Source of the DNA: Curtobacterium aurantiacum
GTDB taxonomy: Bacteria > Actinomycetota > Actinomycetes > Actinomycetales > Microbacteriaceae
Direction: 5' to 3'
Length of the DNA: 64,000 bases
Assembly (NCBI RefSeq): GCF_018598555.1
Contig: NZ_JAHEWN010000003.1
Coordinates: forward strand, 62,001-126,000
Shown here: positions 1 through 8,499 of the stretch, one piece after another
Numbering within the stretch: position 1 is the stretch's first letter
How the letters are laid out: each line of letters begins with the position of its first letter
Notes under the pieces: model-generated
What the model was told of the DNA's origin: nothing
Seen by the model: only the letters and a program-made list of their open reading frames with translations
Databases searched by the model: none
Program-made: the position numbers and the translations under genes

Positions 1-1
1 G

Positions 2-535
2 ACCGTCCTCGACATCGCACGTCGGCAGTCGTTCACCCACGCCGTCGTCGTCCTCGACCACGTGCTCCGGTTCGACCTGCTCCGCCGCGAAGGACTCGCC
101 GGCGCACTCGACGCACTCGGGCGCGTGCGCGGATGTCGGCAGGCTGCCGCGGCGATCGCCTTCGCCGATTCCCGTGCCGAATCGCCCGGGGAGTCGATCA
201 GCCGGGTCACCGCCCGTGACCTCGGGGTTCCTGCTCCGGAGCTGCAGCGCGGGTTCGAGACATCGCGGGGCCGGTTCAGGACGGACTTCTGGTGGCCCGA
301 CGCCGGCGTGATCGGGGAGTTCGACGGTCGCCTGAAGTACGACGACGCAGGGGCGCTCTGGGACGAGAAGGTCCGGGAGGACGCGCTCCGACGACTGCCC
401 GGGGTACGCGGGTTCGCGCGCTGGACGGTGCGGGAGGCCACCGATGCCCGGTCGCTGGCCGCGGTGCTGTCGGCCGCGGGTCTCCCGGTCCTCCGTGCAG
501 CACAATCCGCGGGACCGACAGGGCTCCGAGCATGA
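2..535 (+). CDS. DUF559-like endonuclease-fold protein (5' end missing)
   Basis: The reading frame is already open at base 2, so the true start lies left of the window; the first in-frame start codon seen is GTG at 62. The C-terminal half carries the pattern R-x-DFWWPDAGVIGEFDG followed by KY, then a run of charged residues and a closing hydrophobic helix. This pattern is typical of the DUF559 / very-short-patch-repair-like nuclease fold often fused behind an AbiEi-type winged helix in actinobacteria. The Asp/Glu of the motif would be the metal ligands. Substrate is unknown. The missing N-terminus prevents a decision on whether it is an antitoxin-like fusion. Confidence 0.6.
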   Translation, partial: TVLDIARRQSFTHAVVVLDHVLRFDLLRREGLAGALDALGRVRGCRQAAAAIAFADSRAESPGESISRVTARDLGVPAPELQRGFETSRGRFRTDFWWPDAGVIGEFDGRLKYDDAGALWDEKVREDALRRLPGVRGFARWTVREATDARSLAAVLSAAGLPVLRAAQSAGPTGLRA

Positions 536-578
536 GGGCAGAAGACGCCGTCGTGTCCGCCGCACGCCGCCGAGTGCG

Positions 579-608
579 CGAGACGCCGCCGAATTCGGAG
601 GCGTCTCG
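579..608. terminator. Hairpin between convergent genes
   Basis: A near-perfect inverted repeat (CGAGACGCC paired with GGCGTCTCG, continued by CCGAA/TTCGG after one mismatch) sits between the end of the nuclease-fold gene at 535 and the end of the SDR gene at 708. There is no T-run. It probably ends transcription from either side. Apart from this hairpin, bases 536-707 hold nothing recognisable. Confidence 0.4.
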
Positions 609-707
609 CTGTCACCGCGGCGTCAGAACAACACGACGGCGTCCTCGAGCCGACAGCCGACCGCCACACCGCCGCACCGCCGCACCGGACGCAGGCGCGC
701 CGACGGG

Positions 708-1508
708 TCAGGCGGAGCGCCAGTCGTTCGACGTGATGTGCGAGCCGCCGTGCGGCCCCATCTGCAGCATCCCGCCGTCCACCGGCAGGGACACCCCCGT
801 GATGTACGACGACGCCCGCGAGGCCAGGAACGCCACCGCGGCCGCGATCTCCCACGCGTTCCCCGGACGGCCGAGCGGCACCCCGGGTCGGTCGATCGTG
901 TGCGGGTCCTCGTCCTCGGCTCCCGTCATCCGCGTGGCGATCTCGCCGGGGGCGACGGCGTTCACCGTGATGCCGTGCTCGGCGAGCTCGATCGCCATCG
1001 TCTTCAGCAGACCACCGAGCCCGTGCTTCGCGGCGTCGTACGCGCTCGAGCCGTAGCGCGGCTGGTGCTCGTGCACGCTCGTGATGCCGATGATCCGGCC
1101 GCCGGTGCCGGCCTGCGCCATGTGCTTCGCGGCGGCCTGCATCGTGACGAAGGCACCGTCGAGGTCGGTCGACACCGTGTGGCGCCACTGGTCGAGGGTC
1201 ATCTCGAGGAACGGGGCGTTGTCGCCGGTTCCGGCGTCGGCGACGAAGACGTCGACGCCGCCGAGCTGGGAGACCAGCCGGTCGATCACCGAAGCCGCAC
1301 CCGCGAGATCGGAGACGTCGATCTGTTCGACGAAGGCGCGGCGGCCGGTCTTCCGGACCTCCTCGGCGGTCTCCTCGGCGCGGTGCGGCTCGGACAGGTA
1401 GGTGATGCCGACGTCCATGCCGGCTTCGGCGAGCGCGACGGCGGTCGCACGGCCGATCCCGGATTCGGAGCCGGTGAGGATGGCTTTGGTGGGCTGGAAG
1501 TCGCTCAT
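708..1508 (-). CDS. SDR family NAD(P)-dependent oxidoreductase
   Basis: A 266-residue classical short-chain dehydrogenase/reductase. The cofactor motif TGSESGIG is at residues 12-19, the catalytic serine is in GITSVHEH near 144, and the YxxxK pair is Y157/K161 (SSAYDAAKHG). The C-terminal PVDGGM segment is typical of glucose-dehydrogenase / 3-oxoacyl-reductase-like members. The ATG at 1508 is chosen because the Rossmann strand starts a few residues later; the longer upstream frame has no family sequence. The second glycine motif reads DAGTG rather than NNAG. The substrate cannot be told from sequence. Confidence 0.88.
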   Translation of the reverse strand: MSDFQPTKAILTGSESGIGRATAVALAEAGMDVGITYLSEPHRAEETAEEVRKTGRRAFVEQIDVSDLAGAASVIDRLVSQLGGVDVFVADAGTGDNAPFLEMTLDQWRHTVSTDLDGAFVTMQAAAKHMAQAGTGGRIIGITSVHEHQPRYGSSAYDAAKHGLGGLLKTMAIELAEHGITVNAVAPGEIATRMTGAEDEDPHTIDRPGVPLGRPGNAWEIAAAVAFLASRASSYITGVSLPVDGGMLQMGPHGGSHITSNDWRSA

Positions 1509-1769
1509 GCGGCGGAACGTACGCCGGGCCTCCCGGGTGCCCTGCCGGACCATCCGCCTGGCGCAGGCAGCGCTGCGACCCGGCCAGGCACCGAACGCGC
1601 CGATCCCTGTCCCCACGCACAGGAACGTCACGGCTCGGTAACGAAACACATTTGCGTACCGCCCCGTCACACGGGCGAAACACATGGACCCTACGTTTCT
1701 CGACATCCAGTGGAGGCGTCGCATTCACCCGAAGCGGCACAGCCTCCGCGCAGAGAAAGGGCTCCACGG

Positions 1770-3098
1770 ATGATCAGAACCACCCGTGCCACCGCGGCAC
1801 TGGCGTTGGCGGGCGCAGCAGCCGTCCTCCTCGCCGCGTGTTCCACCACCGGCAGTGCTTCCCCCTCGAGCTCGGCGTCGAGCGATGCGAAGAAGGATCC
1901 CGCCGCCAGCTGCAAGGCCCCGGACACCCCTGGTACGGACGCGCTGAAGATCGGCACGATCCTGCCCCTGACCGGTTCGCTGGCCTACCTCAACCCGCCG
2001 GCCGAGTCCGGTGTCGGCCTGGCCGTCAAGGACATCAACGCCGCGGGCGGCGTCCTCGACAAGGACGTCACGATCGACCCGGCGACCGACTCCGGTGACA
2101 GCAACGACATGACCGTGTCGAGCTCCGCCGCGACGAAGCTCGTCAACGCGAAGGTCCCGGTCGCGATCGGCGCCGAGTCCTCGTCCGTCACGCTGAACGT
2201 CATCGACCAGCTGACGAGCAACTGCATCGTCGAGATCTCGCCCGCGAACACCGCGACCGACCTCTCCGGCTACTCGTCGTACTACTACCGGACCGCACCG
2301 CCGGACTCGGTGCAGGGTTCCGCGCTCGGCCAGCTCGTGACCGGCGACGGCAACGCCAAGGTCGCCTTCCTGGTCTTCAACGACACGTACGGCACCGGCC
2401 TCCGCAACTCGGTGCAGTCCGCGGTCGAGGCCTCGGGCGGCCAGGTCGTCTACGGCGGCAAGGGCGAGGGCCAGGAGTTCCCGCCCGGACAGACCACGTT
2501 CTCGTCCGAGGTGACCGCGGCGCTGGCCGCGAAGCCCGACGCGATCGTCGTCCTCGCCTTCGACGAGACGAAGTCGATCATCCCGGAGCTCGTCTCGCAG
2601 GGCAACGAGGCGAAGATCTACATGTCCGACGGCAACACCGCGGACTACTCGAAGGACTTCGACAAGGGCACCCTGACCGGCGCCCAGGGCACCATCCCCG
2701 GTGCGTCGCCGAAGGACGACTTCAAGAAGCAGCTCGCCGCCTTCTACAAGGACTCGTCGGGCAAGACGCTCGCCGACTACTCGTACGCGGCTGAGTCGTA
2801 CGACGCCACGATCCTCGCCGCCCTGGCCGCGGTGAAGGGCAAGGGCACCGACTCGGGCACGATCCAGGCCAACATGGCTGCCGTGTCGGGTGCGGACGGC
2901 GGCACCGAGTGCGCCACCTTCAAGGAGTGCAAGACGATGCTCGACGACGGTGAGGACATCCACTACACCGGCCCGTCCGGCATCGGTCCGTTCGACGAGA
3001 ACAACGACCCGTCGGCCGCCTACATCGGCATCTACAAGTTCGACGGCGACAACAAGCCCGTCTACCAGAGCGCCATCCAGGGTGCGGTGAAGAAGTAG
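1770..3098 (+). CDS. ABC transporter substrate-binding lipoprotein, branched-chain amino acid type
   Basis: A 442-residue precursor starting with a lipoprotein signal peptide; the lipobox is LAAC with the lipidated cysteine at residue 24. A Ser-rich linker and then a LivJ-type periplasmic-binding fold follow, opening with KIGTILPLTGSLAYL. This fold binds branched-chain amino acids, amides or related small ligands at the outer face of the membrane and delivers them to an ABC permease. No permease or ATPase gene is adjacent, so the partner is elsewhere or the protein works as a solo sensor or scavenger. The ATG at 1770 is the only start that gives a signal peptide. The 261 bases upstream are shared with the divergent SDR gene. 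Confidence 0.88.
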   Translation: MIRTTRATAALALAGAAAVLLAACSTTGSASPSSSASSDAKKDPAASCKAPDTPGTDALKIGTILPLTGSLAYLNPPAESGVGLAVKDINAAGGVLDKDVTIDPATDSGDSNDMTVSSSAATKLVNAKVPVAIGAESSSVTLNVIDQLTSNCIVEISPANTATDLSGYSSYYYRTAPPDSVQGSALGQLVTGDGNAKVAFLVFNDTYGTGLRNSVQSAVEASGGQVVYGGKGEGQEFPPGQTTFSSEVTAALAAKPDAIVVLAFDETKSIIPELVSQGNEAKIYMSDGNTADYSKDFDKGTLTGAQGTIPGASPKDDFKKQLAAFYKDSSGKTLADYSYAAESYDATILAALAAVKGKGTDSGTIQANMAAVSGADGGTECATFKECKTMLDDGEDIHYTGPSGIGPFDENNDPSAAYIGIYKFDGDNKPVYQSAIQGAVKK

Positions 3099-3117
3099 GG
3101 CACAGCCCGGCACCGCT

Positions 3118-3170
3118 CGCGAAAGCGACAGTCCCCCACGGAACCTCCGTGGGGGACTGTCGCTTTCGCG
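3118..3170. terminator. Very strong bidirectional hairpin terminator
   Basis: A 25-bp perfect inverted repeat (3118-3142 paired with 3146-3170) with a 3-base loop lies between the convergent substrate-binding protein gene and rarD. There is no long T-run on either side. Its symmetry and position make it a terminator for both transcripts. Confidence 0.8.
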
Positions 3171-3209
3171 TCGGTGACCGGGACGACCTGGAGGCCCGTG
3201 GCGCGTCCG

Positions 3210-4172
3210 TCAGACCGGCTCGACCGGGGTGGGTGCGAGCGCCCGGCGACGGGACGCCCGCGCCGCGGCGAACGAGTCCGCCGTCAGCACCACGAGCGCG
3301 AGCCACACGATGCCGAAGCCGAACCACCGGCCGGCCGACATCTCCTCGTGCTGCACCAGGACGCCGACGAGCAGCTGCATCACGGGCGCCAGGTACTGGG
3401 TCAGCCCGAGGGTCGACAGGCTCACCCGGCGTGCCGAGGACGCGAAGAGCAGCAGCGGCACCGCCGTCGCCGGCCCGGTCAGCACGGTGACGACGACGTG
3501 CCCCCAGCCCTCGCTCGTGAACGTCACGCCGCCCCCGAGCCCGGTCACGCCGAGCACCACCAGTGCCACGACCGCGATCGGCAGCAGCCACACGGTCTCG
3601 ATCGTCAGCCCGCTCAGGGCGTCCACGGTGCCGCCGACGCGCTTCTTCACCAGACCGTACGCACCGAACGAGAACGCCAGTGCGAGCGCGACCCACGGGA
3701 TCTGGCCGTACCCGACGGCGATGACGACGACCGCCACCACGCTCAGGCCGACAGCGGCCCACTGCGCCGGACGCAGGCGTTCGCGCAGGACCAGGACGCC
3801 GAGCGCGATCGTGACGAGCGGGTTGATGAAGTAGCCGAGCGCCGCCTCGACGGTGTGGCCGGTCGTCGTCGCGAGGACGTACACGGTCCAGTTCACCAGG
3901 ATCAGGACGGCGGCGAGGCCCATCACGAGCATCACGCGGCGCTGGGCCATCAGTGTGCGGGTCCGGAGCCACGACCGGGTGAGGGCGATGGCGACCGCGC
4001 AGAACACCAGGCCGAACACGATCCGCCACGACACGATCTCGAACGCCGCCGCCGGTGCCATGGCCGCGAAGAGCAGGGGCATGAGTCCCCAGAGCCCGTA
4101 CGCCACGATGGCCTGCACCACGCCGACGGATGCCTCGCTGCGGACGGGTCGAGCCGGACTCGGTTCACTCAC
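3210..4172 (-). CDS. rarD: EamA family transporter RarD
   Basis: A 320-residue polytopic membrane protein of the drug/metabolite transporter superfamily. Around ten hydrophobic helices are visible, arranged as two five-helix EamA repeats. RarD-type landmarks are present: GLWGLMPLLF near the start, ALGYFINPLV in the middle and LTQYLAPVMQ in the second half. RarD proteins are annotated as chloramphenicol-sensitivity proteins, but their natural substrate is unproven. The short acidic/Arg N-terminus precedes helix 1 directly, which supports the ATG at 4172. It is convergent with the upstream lipoprotein gene and separated from groES by a hairpin. Confidence 0.9.
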   Translation of the reverse strand: MSEPSPARPVRSEASVGVVQAIVAYGLWGLMPLLFAAMAPAAAFEIVSWRIVFGLVFCAVAIALTRSWLRTRTLMAQRRVMLVMGLAAVLILVNWTVYVLATTTGHTVEAALGYFINPLVTIALGVLVLRERLRPAQWAAVGLSVVAVVVIAVGYGQIPWVALALAFSFGAYGLVKKRVGGTVDALSGLTIETVWLLPIAVVALVVLGVTGLGGGVTFTSEGWGHVVVTVLTGPATAVPLLLFASSARRVSLSTLGLTQYLAPVMQLLVGVLVQHEEMSAGRWFGFGIVWLALVVLTADSFAAARASRRRALAPTPVEPV

Positions 4173-4286
4173 GGAACCATCCTAGGAACGACCACCGACC
4201 CGTGGGACGCGCACCGGGACTCCAGGCGGGGTGGAAGCGGGCTGACCAGGACCGGAGCACCCGGGCGACCGGCCCCGGACGCACGA

Positions 4287-4319
4287 ACGCCCCGTCGGCC
4301 CGAAGGCCGGACGGGGCGT
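4287..4319 (-). terminator. Hairpin downstream of groES
   Basis: Inverted repeat ACGCCCCGTCGGCC / GGCCGGACGGGGCGT with one bulged base and a CGAA loop, just past the groES stop codon. It is probably the end of the groES transcript. Confidence 0.55.
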
Positions 4320-4337
4320 CCGTGGTGAGTACTCGAC

Positions 4338-4634
4338 TCAGTGAACGATGACCGCGAGGACGTCGCGGGCCGACAGGACCAGCAGGTCCTCGCCCGAGTA
4401 CTTGACCTCGGTTCCGCCGTACTTGGAGTAGATGACCTTGTCGCCAACGGCGACGTCGAGCGGGACGCGGTTGCCGTTGTCGTCGATCCGACCCGGACCC
4501 ACGGCGACGACCTCGCCCTCCTGGGGCTTCTCCTTCGCGGTGTCGGGGATGACCAGACCGGAAGCGGTGGTCTGCTCCGCCTCGACCTGGCGGATGACGA
4601 TGCGATCCTCGAGCGGCTTGATGCTGACGGCCAC
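4338..4634 (-). CDS. groES: Co-chaperonin GroES
   Basis: A 98-residue GroES. It starts [13 protein letters not shown], has the GroEL-binding mobile loop around [10 protein letters not shown], and ends in the VLAVIVH beta strand. It caps the GroEL ring during ATP-driven folding in the cytoplasm. The GTG at 4634 is chosen over upstream codons because it follows AAGAGGT by a normal distance and matches the family N-terminus. No groEL is adjacent; the downstream gene is rarD, so groEL must lie elsewhere, as in many actinobacteria. Control by HrcA is predicted from two CIRCE elements upstream. Confidence 0.96.
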   Translation of the reverse strand: MAVSIKPLEDRIVIRQVEAEQTTASGLVIPDTAKEKPQEGEVVAVGPGRIDDNGNRVPLDVAVGDKVIYSKYGGTEVKYSGEDLLVLSARDVLAVIVH

Positions 4635-4682
4635 GGTGACCTCTTCTTTCTCGGTACGGACTCGGTACAGATGAAAACCGGG

Positions 4683-4709
4683 TTGGCACTTCGCACAGGA
4701 GAGTGCCAA
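4683..4709 (-). promoter_or_regulatory. CIRCE operator 1 (HrcA site)
   Basis: TTGGCACTT-N9-GAGTGCCAA closely matches the CIRCE consensus TTAGCACTC-N9-GAGTGCTAA. It lies between the predicted -10 and the groES start, where HrcA binding would block transcription until heat shock. Confidence 0.85.
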
Positions 4710-4714
4710 CGCCA

Positions 4715-4743
4715 ACTCTAGGGGGCCTCTGGCACTCGGTCAA
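4715..4743 (-). promoter_or_regulatory. groES promoter
   Basis: On the minus strand a -35 TTGACC (4738-4743) and a -10 TAGAGT (4715-4720) are separated by exactly 17 bp, which suits a housekeeping sigma factor. The -35 lies inside the 9-base spacer of the second CIRCE. Confidence 0.75.
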
Positions 4744-4755
4744 TCCGAGTGCCAG
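4729..4755 (-). promoter_or_regulatory. CIRCE operator 2 (HrcA site)
   Basis: CTGGCACTC-N9-GAGTGCCAG is a perfect inverted repeat with CIRCE spacing, overlapping the -35 box of the groES promoter. With the first copy it brackets the promoter. Confidence 0.8.
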
Positions 4756-4794
4756 CACATCCGGAGAACACGCAGCACCTGCGAGGATCGACGC

Positions 4795-5997
4795 ATGGAC
4801 GCCGCCGAACTCACCGCACTGCTGACCACGGACGGGATGGCCCTGCTCGACCGTACCCCGGGTGTCTCCGACGGCGGCGAGATCGTCCGCGTGGTGTCCC
4901 AGCTGCGCGCCGAGGGACACGATCCCCGGCTGGTCGCAGCCGTGCTGACCCAGGCGAAGCTGCGGCTGAAGGCCCGCGGCAAGTTCGGTGACTTCGCGTC
5001 CCGGATGCTCTTCACCGAAGCCGGGCTCGAGCAGGCGACCCGGCTGCAGGTCGCGGCGCAGCACGCCGGACGCTTCGCCGCCGCCGGCATCACCCGGGTC
5101 GCCGACCTCGGCTGCGGCATCGGCGGGGACGCGATGGCGATGGCCGCGCTCGACCTCGACGTCACCGCGGTCGACCGTGACGAGGTCACCGCGGCCGTCG
5201 CGACGCACAACCTGGCGCTGTGGCCGAACGCGCGCGTGGAGCTCGGCGATGCCGCGTCCTTCGACGTCTCCTCGGTGGACGGCGTCTGGATGGATCCGGC
5301 CCGACGCACCTCCGGGCACTCGGACACCCGCCGGCTCGCCGACCCGGACGACTGGTCCCCCTCGCTCGACACCGTGTTCGCAACCGCGACGACGACCCCG
5401 ACGGGCGTCAAGCTCGGGCCGGGCATCGACCGCGACCTGATCCCGGACACGGCCGAGGCGCAGTGGACGTCCGTCGACCGCGAGGTCGTCGAGCTCGCCC
5501 TGTGGTTCGGGCCCCTCGCCCGCCCCGGGATCCGCCGCGCGGCCACCGTCATCGGCGCGCACGGCATCGCCGAGATGACGGGAGCGGCCGACGCCGACGA
5601 CGCCGAGGTCGGACCGCTCGGCGACTACCTGTACGAGCCCGACGGCGCCGTGATCCGCGCCCGGCTGATCGGCGACCTGGCTCGGGGCCTCGACGGGCAC
5701 ATGCTCTCCGACGGCATCGCCTACGTCACGTCCGACCGCGCCGTCGCCACGCCCTTCGCGCAGGGCTTCCGCGTGCTCGACACCATGCCGCTCGACGTCA
5801 AGCGGTTGTCGGCACGGCTCGCCGCCGACGGCATCGGCACCGTCGAGATCAAGAAGCGCGGCGTCGACGTCGACCCGGCGCAGTTCCGCAAGCGGCTGCG
5901 GTTGCGCGGGTCGGGTCGCGTCACGCTCGTGCTCACCCGCCTGGAGGGACGCCACACGGCGATCCTGTGCGAGCGGCTCGCCGACGCGGTCGGCTGA
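4795..5997 (+). CDS. THUMP-like class I SAM-dependent methyltransferase
   Basis: A 400-residue protein with a helical N-terminal segment, a Rossmann methyltransferase core with the SAM motif VADLGCGIGGDA near residue 103 and the following acidic AVDRD loop, and WMDPARR as motif IV. The C-terminal part (DVKRLSARLAADGIGTVEIKKRG) matches the THUMP-like domain that follows this methyltransferase in actinobacteria. An RNA substrate is likely by family but not shown. It is divergent from groES, and its upstream region is the double-CIRCE promoter zone, so a heat effect on it is possible. Confidence 0.82.
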   Translation: MDAAELTALLTTDGMALLDRTPGVSDGGEIVRVVSQLRAEGHDPRLVAAVLTQAKLRLKARGKFGDFASRMLFTEAGLEQATRLQVAAQHAGRFAAAGITRVADLGCGIGGDAMAMAALDLDVTAVDRDEVTAAVATHNLALWPNARVELGDAASFDVSSVDGVWMDPARRTSGHSDTRRLADPDDWSPSLDTVFATATTTPTGVKLGPGIDRDLIPDTAEAQWTSVDREVVELALWFGPLARPGIRRAATVIGAHGIAEMTGAADADDAEVGPLGDYLYEPDGAVIRARLIGDLARGLDGHMLSDGIAYVTSDRAVATPFAQGFRVLDTMPLDVKRLSARLAADGIGTVEIKKRGVDVDPAQFRKRLRLRGSGRVTLVLTRLEGRHTAILCERLADAVG

Positions 5998-6036
5998 CGG
6001 TCGGGGGCCGCGAGCGGTCCCGCGTGAGCGTCAGCG

Positions 6037-6825
6037 TCAGTTGACGAAGGCGCCGGAGTTCGAGCTGTAGTCGGAGTAGTCCGAGTACCCCGACGAGTTC
6101 GCGATCGAGATCCACACCAGGGCGACGATCAGGATGAACAGCCCCGTCATGATCCAGCCACCGATGATGCCGGCCAGGGCGAGCCCACGGCCGCCCTCAC
6201 CGGTCCGCTTGATCTTGCCGAGGGCGACGTGGCCCATGATGGCGCCGGCCGGGCTCGTCAGGATGATGATCGGCCAGACGATGATGCCGCCGAACGCGAA
6301 GACGATCGACAGGATCGACAGCACGTTCGTCTTCGGCCGCTGCGCGTAGGGCTGGTACGTGTACGGGTTCGACGCGTAGGGCTGCTGCTGCGGCTGCGCG
6401 TACGGGTTCTGCTGCTGGCCGTACGGGTTCTGCGGGGCGCCGTAGGCGTTCTGCTGCGGAGCGGCGTACGGGTTCTGCTGCTGCGGCTGGCCGTACGCGT
6501 TCTGCTGCTGCTGCTGCGCACCGTAGGGGTTCTGCTGCTGCGGAGCGCCGTACGGGTTCGACGGCTGCGCGCCGTACGCGTTCTGCTGCTGCGGAGCGCC
6601 GTAGGGGTTCTGCTGCTGGGGAGAACCGTACGGGTCCTGCTGCTGGCCGTACGGGTTCGACGGCTGCTGCTGGCCGTACGGGTGCTGAGGCGCTTCCGGT
6701 GCTGACGGGGCCTGCGGTGCGTCAGGAGCCTGCGGTGCGTCCGGGGCGGGCGTGCCGTCGGGCTGTCCGTCGGCGCCTCCGTTCGGCGTCTCGCCCGGCT
6801 TCGGCCACTCGTTCTGATCGGACAC
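6037..6825 (-). CDS. DUF4190 membrane protein with Gln/Asn-Pro-Tyr-Gly repeat region
   Basis: A 262-residue protein. The first ~155 residues are a low-complexity segment rich in Q, N, P, Y, G and A built from NPYG-type units separated by glutamine runs. The C-terminal part holds two transmembrane helices around a GHVALGKIKRTGE loop, the DUF4190 signature, then a Ser/Tyr-rich tail. GTG at 6825 is chosen because it gives SDQNEWPKPGE, a usual beginning for this family. The function is unknown; such proteins are probably anchored with the repeat region in the cytoplasm. It is the last gene of the tsa operon, 86 bases after tsaD. Confidence 0.75.
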   Translation of the reverse strand: MSDQNEWPKPGETPNGGADGQPDGTPAPDAPQAPDAPQAPSAPEAPQHPYGQQQPSNPYGQQQDPYGSPQQQNPYGAPQQQNAYGAQPSNPYGAPQQQNPYGAQQQQQNAYGQPQQQNPYAAPQQNAYGAPQNPYGQQQNPYAQPQQQPYASNPYTYQPYAQRPKTNVLSILSIVFAFGGIIVWPIIILTSPAGAIMGHVALGKIKRTGEGGRGLALAGIIGGWIMTGLFILIVALVWISIANSSGYSDYSDYSSNSGAFVN

Positions 6826-6911
6826 CGTCCACCCCTCTCGGGCGTCCGGTCTCTCCGACGCCCGTGTGAATCCTCCCACAGGCTCCCGAAGAAGGACCGG
6901 GGCCGACCGGG

Positions 6912-7967
6912 TCAGACCTGGACGGTCGTCACCGGCAGGGTGGAGTCCGCGGCGATGCCGAGGTCGCTCGGGGCGTGCCCCTCGGCGACCAGGCGCGCCC
7001 CGACGGCGGCGATCATCGCGCCGTTGTCGGTGCACAGGTCGAACGGCGGGATCCGCAGCCGCACCCCGGCGGCGGCGCAGCGTTCCTCGGCGACCTGGCG
7101 CAGCCGGGCGTTCGCGACGACACCACCGCCGAGCAGCAGCCGATCGACGCCGGTGTCGCGGCAGGCGTTCAGCGCCTTGGTCAGCAGGACGTCGACGACG
7201 GCCTCGCGGAAGCTCGCGGCGACGTCGGCCACGGGCACCTCGCGCCCCTCGTCGCGGCAGCGTTCGACCCACCGCGCGACGGCGGTCTTGAGTCCCGAGA
7301 ACGAGAAGTCGTACCGGTGCGCCGCCATGTCCTTCGGCAGCGTCAGTCCCCGGGGGAACCGGATCGCCGTCGGGTCGCCCTCGGCCGCGGCACGGTCGAT
7401 CTGCGGCCCGCCGGGGTACGGCAGCCCGAGCAACCGGGCGACCTTGTCGAAGGCCTCGCCCGCCGCGTCGTCGATCGTCTCGCCGAGCAGTTCGACGTCG
7501 CCGACCAGGTCGCGCACCAGCAGCAGTGACGTGTGGCCGCCGGAGACCAGCAGCGCGATCGTCGGCAGCTCGATCTCGCTGCCGTCCTCGCGCAGCACGT
7601 CGGCGCCGACGTGCCCGACCAGGTGGTTCACGCCGTACAGGGGCTTGCCCGTGGCCACGGCGAGCGCCTTCGCGGCTCCCACCCCGACCATGAGCGCCCC
7701 CGCCAGGCCCGGCCCGGCGGTCACCGCGACGGCGTCGAGTTCGTCGAGGGTGACGCCGGCACGCTCGAGCGCCTCGTGCAGCGTCGGGGTCATCGCCTCC
7801 AGGTGGGCCCGTGCGGCGACCTCGGGCACGACCCCGCCGTAGCGCGCGTGCTCGTCCATGCTCGAGGCGATCACGTTCGCCAGCAGGGTGCTCCCCCGCA
7901 CGATGCCGACGCCCGTCTCGTCGCAGCTCGTCTCGATGCCGAGCACCAGTGGTTCAGTCGCGCTCAC
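6912..7967 (-). CDS. tsaD: tRNA N6-adenosine threonylcarbamoyltransferase TsaD
   Basis: A 351-residue TsaD/Kae1. It transfers the threonylcarbamoyl group to A37 of ANN-decoding tRNAs. The ASKHA fold opens with [13 protein letters not shown], and the metal-binding HxxxH is NHLVGH (H115, H119). The GG-rich ATP motif [13 protein letters not shown] follows. It overlaps rimI by 14 bases, and tsaB and tsaE are in the same operon, so most of the t6A complex is made together here. TsaC/Sua5 (the first step) is not in this window. Confidence 0.97.
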   Translation of the reverse strand: MSATEPLVLGIETSCDETGVGIVRGSTLLANVIASSMDEHARYGGVVPEVAARAHLEAMTPTLHEALERAGVTLDELDAVAVTAGPGLAGALMVGVGAAKALAVATGKPLYGVNHLVGHVGADVLREDGSEIELPTIALLVSGGHTSLLLVRDLVGDVELLGETIDDAAGEAFDKVARLLGLPYPGGPQIDRAAAEGDPTAIRFPRGLTLPKDMAAHRYDFSFSGLKTAVARWVERCRDEGREVPVADVAASFREAVVDVLLTKALNACRDTGVDRLLLGGGVVANARLRQVAEERCAAAGVRLRIPPFDLCTDNGAMIAAVGARLVAEGHAPSDLGIAADSTLPVTTVQV

Positions 7968-8499
7968 CGAGGGCCTCCTGTCCGATGGGTCCGACGCCCG
8001 ACGACCGCTCGACGTCCGGGCCGGGCAGCTCCGCCCGCATCACCCACGCGTCGACGCCGTCCGGCTGGTAGTAGCGGGGACGCGTCGCGATGTGCTCGAA
8101 CCCGAACGCGGTGTACATCGCCTGCGCCACGGGGTTGTCCGCGCGCACCTCGAGGAAGACCTCGCGCACACCGCGGCGTCGTGCCTCGTCGAGCAGCTCC
8201 GTGAACAGGACCCGACCGAGCCCCTTGCCGCGCTGGTCCGCCGCGACCGCGATGGTCTGCACGTCGGCCACCGGGTTGCCTGCGAGCGACGAGAGCCCGG
8301 CGTAGCCGACGACGAGCGGCGCGGACGTGTCGTCGACCGTCTCGATCAGGATGTAGTACCCGTGCGGCGAGTACAGCTCGCCCGACATCTGCGACGCCGA
8401 CCAGGCGTCCGTCGGGAACGAGACGTGCTCGAGCCACATGATGTCGTCGAGGTCCTGCGGGTGGGCCCGCCGCAGGCGGAGCCCGTCCGGCAGGGTCAC
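7954..8499 (-). CDS. rimI: [Ribosomal protein S18]-alanine N-acetyltransferase RimI
   Basis: A 181-residue GNAT enzyme. The acetyl-CoA loop QRGKGLG is at residues 89-95 and the [14 protein letters not shown] segment near 116-129 is characteristic of RimI. It acetylates the N-terminal alanine of S18. The GTG at 8499 overlaps the tsaB stop (GTGA), pointing to translational coupling. The tsaB-rimI-tsaD order is widely conserved in bacteria, which supports the name over a generic GNAT. Confidence 0.9.
   Translation of the reverse strand: MTLPDGLRLRRAHPQDLDDIMWLEHVSFPTDAWSASQMSGELYSPHGYYILIETVDDTSAPLVVGYAGLSSLAGNPVADVQTIAVAADQRGKGLGRVLFTELLDEARRRGVREVFLEVRADNPVAQAMYTAFGFEHIATRPRYYQPDGVDAWVMRAELPGPDVERSSGVGPIGQEALGERD

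Noticed and set aside
1725..3113. Minus-strand frame opposite the substrate-binding protein
   Set aside because: Shadow; no recognisable domain, and the plus-strand protein has a clear lipobox and fold.
6360..6720. Regular CTGCTGCTG/GTACGGGTTC units as a possible CRISPR or satellite array
   Set aside because: They are codons for Gln runs and NPYG units inside an open frame; there are no conserved repeats with unique spacers.
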